The notes under the pieces are model-generated. The model saw nothing but the letters and a program-made list of their open reading frames with translations, was not told where the DNA came from and searched no databases. The translations under genes and the position numbers were made by a program. From positions 1-35,416 of the forward strand of contig NZ_JAAXYC010000054.1 in assembly GCF_018619185.1 (NCBI RefSeq): DNA of 35,416 bases, given 5' to 3'. Shown piece by piece: positions 31,155 through 35,416 of this stretch; the first letter of the stretch is position 1, and each line of letters begins with the position of its first letter. Origin of the DNA: Streptomyces sp. McG3 (GTDB lineage: Bacteria; Actinomycetota; Actinomycetes; Streptomycetales; Streptomycetaceae).

Positions 31155-32552
31155 ATGACCACGACTTCGGCTCCTGAGCTCCGTATCGGCAAGGCCCCTG
31201 TCCGGGCCCTCGGCATCCTGGCGCTGGCCACCGGCGCGCTGGAATCGGTGGTGACGCCGACGCTCCCGCTCCTGCGGCGTGAGCTGGACATGAGCCACGC
31301 CGAAGGGGCGTTGCTCAGCATCGTGCTCCTCGTCACCGGCGCGCTGATCACGCCGGTGGCGGGGAAGTTAGGCGACCGCTACGGCGGCAAACGGGTCCTC
31401 GTCCGGCTGATGGTGGTGGTCTGTGCAGGAGGTCTGGTGTCCGCCCTGGCTCCGAGTCTGCCGGTGCTGCTGCTCGGTCAGATCCTCCAGGGCGCGATGG
31501 TGGGCGCGCTGCCCCTGTCGTTCATCCTGGTGCGCGAACACCTTCCCGAGGGCGAGTTCAAGGTGGCCATCGGGGTGGTCAGCGGGCTGTTCGTGGGCGG
31601 CACGATGGCGGGGACGCTGGCGGCCGGACCCGTGGCCGAAGGGCTGTCCCGGCACTGGATGTTCGCGCTGCCGACGTTCGCGGTCATCGGGGCCACCGTG
31701 CTGGTGCACCGGCTGATGCCGCAGGATCCGCCGCGCCGGTCGGACGGCGCCGGGATCGACTGGCCGGGCCTGGTCCTCCTGAGCGGAACGCTCGTCACGC
31801 TGATGCTGGTCCTGGCGCTGGCGCCCGAGATCGTCGCGCGGCCCCTCGTACTCGTCGCCCTCCTCGTGCTGCTGGCCGCCTTCGCGACCGGGTGGGTGGC
31901 CGTCGAACGTCGCGTGGCCTCGCCGATGGTCGATCTGCGCATGGTGGGGCGGCCCGAGGTGTGGAAGGCGTGCGTGCTGACGTTCATGATGTGCGTCGGT
32001 ACGTCGGTGGCGGCCTATCTCGTCCCGGCGCTGTTCGCGGTACCCGCCGACGCGTACGGATTTGGGGCGAGCGCGACCCAGATCGGCCTCTTCCTGCTGC
32101 CCGGGGCCGTGGCCGCGTCGCTGGCCGGGCCGGCCGGCGGGTTCGGGGCGCGGAGGTTCGGTTCGCGTGCCGTGGTCACCGCCGGGGTCCTCGTCATGGC
32201 CATCGGCCTGTTCGGCCTGGCGGCCGTCCACACCGAGGTCTGGCACCTCGTCGTCGGCAAGATGATGATCGCGCTCGCCAACGGGCTCTGCGTCACGGCG
32301 ATGGTCACCAGCACCGCCACCTCCGTCGACCGCGGTGACACCGGCATCGCCACCGGTCTGGTCCTGGTGACGCGCGTGATCGGCTTCGCCGTGGGGGTCC
32401 AGATCAGCGGCGCGATCCTCACGGCCAGGACCCCCGCCGGGTCGGACCTCCCGGCCGAATCGGCCTACGTCGTCGGCTTCGTCCTGGCCGGAGCCGTCAC
32501 GGCGCTGTCCCTGCTCGTCGTCCGTACCCTGAGCAAAGGAGTCAAGGAATGA
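31155..32552 (+). CDS. MFS drug exporter (DHA2/EmrB-QacA type)
   Basis: A 465-residue proton-driven exporter with about 14 TM segments. Motif A follows TM2 (AGKLGDRYGGKRVLV, ~75-89), and the family's motif C-like glycine/proline region lies in TM5 (GLFVGGTMAGTLAAGPVAEG). Length fits the 14-TM DHA2 group. The ATG at 31155 has AAAGGA about 6 nt upstream; an in-frame ATG 45 nt upstream lacks one. Its stop overlaps the FAD monooxygenase start (ATGA). It is regulated by the divergent TetR through the 31052-31074 operator. Substrate unknown; the coupled monooxygenase suggests a drug-like aromatic compound. Confidence 0.9.
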   Translation: MTTTSAPELRIGKAPVRALGILALATGALESVVTPTLPLLRRELDMSHAEGALLSIVLLVTGALITPVAGKLGDRYGGKRVLVRLMVVVCAGGLVSALAPSLPVLLLGQILQGAMVGALPLSFILVREHLPEGEFKVAIGVVSGLFVGGTMAGTLAAGPVAEGLSRHWMFALPTFAVIGATVLVHRLMPQDPPRRSDGAGIDWPGLVLLSGTLVTLMLVLALAPEIVARPLVLVALLVLLAAFATGWVAVERRVASPMVDLRMVGRPEVWKACVLTFMMCVGTSVAAYLVPALFAVPADAYGFGASATQIGLFLLPGAVAASLAGPAGGFGARRFGSRAVVTAGVLVMAIGLFGLAAVHTEVWHLVVGKMMIALANGLCVTAMVTSTATSVDRGDTGIATGLVLVTRVIGFAVGVQISGAILTARTPAGSDLPAESAYVVGFVLAGAVTALSLLVVRTLSKGVKE

Positions 32553-33775
32553 CCCGCTTCGATACGTCGGTGAACGGTCCCGCCGCACGGGGGCGTACGG
32601 TCCTGATATCCGGCGCCAGCATCGCGGGGCCCGCCCTCGCGTACTGGCTGAACCGCCACGGATTCGCGGTCACGGTGGTGGAGAAGGCGGGCAGGGTCCG
32701 CGACGGCGGCTATCCCATCGATGTGCGCGGCACCGCGCTCGACGTCGTCCGGCGGATGGGGATCCTGCCCCGGCTGCGGGAGGCGCACATCGATCTGCGC
32801 CGGCTGACCTTCCTCGACGAGGACGGCTCCGAGGTGGCCTCGGTCGACCCGCACGCCGTCACCGGCGGGGTCGCGGGAAGAGATCTGGAGGTGCGGCGCG
32901 GGGCGCTGGCCGGCGCTCTCCACGAGGCCGTCCGTGACGACGTGGAGCTCCTGTTCGACGACTCCATCGACACCCTCGACCAGCACCGCCACGGGGTCGA
33001 CGTCACTTTCCGCGGGGGAGGCAGCCGTACGTTCGACCTGGTGCTGGGGGCGGACGGGCTGCACTCGCACACCCGGGCGCTCCTGTTCGGACCCGAGGAG
33101 CGGTTCCACCGCTATCTCGGCTACTGCTTCGCCGGGTTCACCCTGCGCAACACCTTCGGGCTCGTCCGTGAGACCACGATGTGGAGCGCCCCGGGCCGGG
33201 CGGCCGTGCTGTACGCGGTGGGCGACGACGACGATGTGCACGGCTTCCTCAACTTCGCCCGCACGGAACCGCCGTTCGACGCGTTCCGTGACCCGGGGGC
33301 CCAACGGGACCTGGTCGCCGAGGTCTTCGACGGTGCGGGATGGGAGGTCCCGGGCATGCTCGCCGCCCTGCCCGACGCGGACGACCTGTTCTTCGACGTG
33401 GTCAGCCAGATCCGCATGCCCCGCTGGTCCAGCGGCAGGGTCGCGCTGGTGGGCGACGCGGCGTACGCGCCCTCCTTCCTCACCGGCCAGGGCTCCAGCC
33501 TCGCCCTGGTCGGCGCGTACATGCTCGCCGGATCCCTGGCGGCCGAACGCGATCACGCCGCGGGTTTCGCCGCCTACGAGCGTGACACCCGTGCGTTCGT
33601 GACCCTGAACCAGGATCAGGTCGGCAAGGGCGAGGCCACCCTCTTCCCGACCACCGCCCGGGCACTGGAGCAGCGCAACGCCATGCTGCGCTCCCTGGGC
33701 TCCATGCCGCCCCCGGCGGAGGGGCGGCCGGCCCACGAGGCCCTGGTGCTGCCGGAGTTCAGGCTCCCGGGGTGA
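32549..33775 (+). CDS. FAD-dependent monooxygenase (PHBH fold, TetX-like)
   Basis: A 408-residue group-A flavoprotein monooxygenase using FAD and NAD(P)H. The visible motifs are an N-terminal Rossmann VLISGASIAGPALAYWL with EK at the ribose position (~17-46), the GADGLHSHTR (DG) motif (~168-177), and the VALVGDAAYAPSF (GD) motif (~299-311). Such enzymes hydroxylate aromatic substrates or inactivate drugs (TetX, Rox). A specific substrate cannot be assigned. ATGA overlap with the exporter gene shows co-translation, so modification and export probably act on one compound. Its 3' end overlaps the convergent aldehyde dehydrogenase gene by 17 nt. Confidence 0.9.
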   Translation: MTRFDTSVNGPAARGRTVLISGASIAGPALAYWLNRHGFAVTVVEKAGRVRDGGYPIDVRGTALDVVRRMGILPRLREAHIDLRRLTFLDEDGSEVASVDPHAVTGGVAGRDLEVRRGALAGALHEAVRDDVELLFDDSIDTLDQHRHGVDVTFRGGGSRTFDLVLGADGLHSHTRALLFGPEERFHRYLGYCFAGFTLRNTFGLVRETTMWSAPGRAAVLYAVGDDDDVHGFLNFARTEPPFDAFRDPGAQRDLVAEVFDGAGWEVPGMLAALPDADDLFFDVVSQIRMPRWSSGRVALVGDAAYAPSFLTGQGSSLALVGAYMLAGSLAAERDHAAGFAAYERDTRAFVTLNQDQVGKGEATLFPTTARALEQRNAMLRSLGSMPPPAEGRPAHEALVLPEFRLPG

Positions 33776-35416
33776 GCACCGCCCCGGTCTGCCGGGGGAC
33801 CCGCAGGGGGTTGTCGTCGCGGAGTTCGGGGGGCAGGAGGGCGTCGGGGAAGGACTGGTAGCAGACCGGGCGCAGCCAGCGCTCGACGGCGAGGGTGCCG
33901 ACGCTCGTCGTTCCGGGCGAACTCGTCGCCGGCCACGGCCCCCCGTGCACCATCGCGTGGCAGACCTCGACGCCGGTGGGCCAGCCGCCCCACAGAACGC
34001 GGCCCGCCCGCTCCTCCAGCACCGGCAGCAGCCCGAGGGCCGCCGTACGGTCGGCGTCCGTCGCGTGCAGGGTGGCCGTCAGCTGGCCCTCCAACCCCTC
34101 CAGCAGGTACAGGAGTTCGTCCGTTCCCGACCAGCGCACGACGAGCCCCGCCGCGCCGAAGACCTCGCCGGTGAGGTCCCCGTGCGCGGTGTACGTGGCC
34201 GCGTCGCACGCCAGGACGACGGGGGCCGGTGCGTACGGGCCGGCCCCGGCCGCGCCCCGGGCCACCTCCCGTACGCCCGGTACGTCCTCCCACCGCCGTA
34301 CGCCCTCGGTGTACGTCCGGGCGATGTCCGGGGTGAGCATGACCTGCCCCTCCGTGGCCTTCAGGGCCCGGGCCGCGGCGGAGAGGAAGGCGTCGCCCGC
34401 CGGTCCGGCCGGCAGCAGCAGGAGGCCGGGGTTCGTGCAGAACTGCCCCGCGCCGGCCGTCAGCGACGCCACGTACGCGCCGGCCGCGGCTTCCGGCTCG
34501 GCGAGGGCCCCGTCGAGCATGATCACGGGATTGACCGCGGACATCTCGGCGTGGACCGGGACGGGCACCGGGCGTGACCGGCCGGCGGCGATCAGCGCCA
34601 GCCCGCCGGCCCGGGAGCCGGTGAACCCCACCGCGGTGATCCGTGGATCGCCGACCAGGGCGAGGCCGACGTCGTGGCCCCGGCCCACCAGCAGGGAGAA
34701 CACACCGGCCGGCATGCCGGTGCGGGCGGCGGCGGCCGTGACGGCGCGGGCCACCGCCTCCCCGGTGCCCGGGTGTGCCGGGTGCGCCTTGACCACCACG
34801 GGACAGCCGGCGGCCAGCGCGGACGCGGTGTCGCCGCCCGCGACGGAGAAGGCCAGCGGGAAGTTGCTCGCACCGAACACGGCCACCGGGCCGAGGGGGA
34901 CGCGCCGGAGCCGTACGTCCGTGCCCGAGGGGCCGGAGTCGATCCGGGCGCCGAGGGCGCTCCCGCTCCTGACCAGCTCGGCGAAGAGCCGCAACTGTCC
35001 GCAGGTGCGCCCCCGTTCACCGGTCAGCCGGGCCGGCGGGAGCCCCGTCTCCCGGGCGGCGAGTTCCAGCAGCGCGTCGCCGAGGGCCTCGATCTCCTCC
35101 GCGCAGGCGTCGAGGAAGGCCGCCCGCCGATCGGGCGGCAGGGCCCGGAAGGCACGGGCGTCCGCCGCGGCGAGCCGGGCCGCCTCGGCTACCTGCTCCG
35201 TCGAGGCGTCCCGGTACGGGGGGCCGAACGGTTCGCCGGTCGCGGCGGCGACCGCGTACCAGGCGTCCCCGGTGCCGGGGACCTCGCGGCCGGCCAGGAG
35301 CGAGTGCCCGGCCGGGAGCGCGTTCTCGGTGAGCGGTGCGTTCCCGGTCGGGAGTGCGTTTCCGGTCGGGAGCGCGTTCCCGGTCGGGGGTGCTTTCCCG
35401 GTCAGGGGGGCGGGGC
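33759..35416 (-). CDS. NADP-dependent aldehyde dehydrogenase (KGSADH-like), 5' end beyond window
   Basis: At least 551 residues are encoded and the start lies outside the window. The canonical domain begins SLLAGREVPGTGDAWYAV (encoded near 35300) and continues with VFGASNFPLAFSVAGGDT and VVVKAHPAHPGT (cofactor site), the glutamate in HAEMSAVNP, and the catalytic cysteine in GQFCTNPG. This pattern is that of alpha-ketoglutaric semialdehyde or NADP+ aldehyde dehydrogenases, which oxidise a semialdehyde in sugar-acid or hydroxyproline breakdown. Before the canonical start the frame stays open through six-residue repeats (NALPTG), which may be a real extension or untranslated leader. It is convergent with the monooxygenase. 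Confidence 0.88.
   Translation of the reverse strand, partial: PAPLTGKAPPTGNALPTGNALPTGNAPLTENALPAGHSLLAGREVPGTGDAWYAVAAATGEPFGPPYRDASTEQVAEAARLAAADARAFRALPPDRRAAFLDACAEEIEALGDALLELAARETGLPPARLTGERGRTCGQLRLFAELVRSGSALGARIDSGPSGTDVRLRRVPLGPVAVFGASNFPLAFSVAGGDTASALAAGCPVVVKAHPAHPGTGEAVARAVTAAAARTGMPAGVFSLLVGRGHDVGLALVGDPRITAVGFTGSRAGGLALIAAGRSRPVPVPVHAEMSAVNPVIMLDGALAEPEAAAGAYVASLTAGAGQFCTNPGLLLLPAGPAGDAFLSAAARALKATEGQVMLTPDIARTYTEGVRRWEDVPGVREVARGAAGAGPYAPAPVVLACDAATYTAHGDLTGEVFGAAGLVVRWSGTDELLYLLEGLEGQLTATLHATDADRTAALGLLPVLEERAGRVLWGGWPTGVEVCHAMVHGGPWPATSSPGTTSVGTLAVERWLRPVCYQSFPDALLPPELRDDNPLRVPRQTGAVLTPGA
35290..35415. repeat. 18-bp tandem repeat, about seven units
   Basis: Seven imperfect 18-bp units from 35290 in steps of 18, with the core CCGGTCGGGAGTGCGTT. 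The middle units (35344-35361 and 35362-35379) differ at only two bases. On the reverse strand, in the dehydrogenase frame, they encode a six-residue period (NALPTG). The array reaches the window edge and may continue. Confidence 0.82.

Overview
This window is chromosomal DNA of a high-GC actinomycete, almost certainly a Streptomyces. Coding frames have the very GC-rich third positions of that genus, GTG and TTG starts are common, and the marker genes fit: sepH, the two-component pair cutRS, a coproporphyrin-type ferrochelatase, and Streptomyces-type thymidine kinase and dUTPase. I see no insertion sequence, prophage, CRISPR array, tRNA or rRNA.

Layout. 1-5375: thymidine kinase, a two-domain VOC protein, a two-domain rhodanese sulfurtransferase, the division protein SepH, and a two-TM protein with threonine-containing repeats. 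5467-10436: an FAD sugar-lactone/alditol oxidase overlapping an MFS exporter, then ferrochelatase, an inositol-monophosphatase-family enzyme and a 57-residue protein. 10820-12711: cutR and cutS. 13117-16842: a zinc-ribbon DUF4193 protein, an EcsC-like protein, DUF3093, a hot-dog thioesterase, dUTPase and DUF3710. 16993-21268: a lone ABC ATPase and kdpDE without kdpFABC. 21344-27889: OB-fold protein, DUF3159 membrane protein, two TrkA-type RCK proteins, a KimA-type potassium permease and a TrmA/RumA-type RNA methyltransferase. 28145-30283: an accessory-looking group of ECF sigma factor, CU044_5270-type membrane protein and a small unknown. 30380-35416: a TetR regulator divergent from an MFS exporter/FAD monooxygenase pair, with a clear operator between them, and a truncated NADP-dependent aldehyde dehydrogenase.

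The most informative pattern is the core block from the inositol phosphatase to the RNA methyltransferase. From memory, its gene order and relative strands match Mycobacterium tuberculosis Rv2701c to Rv2689c (suhB, DUF4193, DUF3093, dut, DUF3710, OB-fold, DUF3159, ceoC, ceoB, KimA-like permease, RumA-like methyltransferase). In this window kdpDE and an ABC ATPase lie inside that block, next to the RCK pair and the KimA-like transporter. Together they form a plausible potassium-homeostasis neighbourhood in which the OB-fold and DUF3159 proteins are uncharacterised candidate members.

Several convergent or tandem gene ends are separated by strong perfect hairpins (2569-2610, 10209-10257, 22612-22654, 26460-26489). 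At least two starts (21344 and 24336) look leaderless, with a TANNNT -10 element 6-7 nt upstream.
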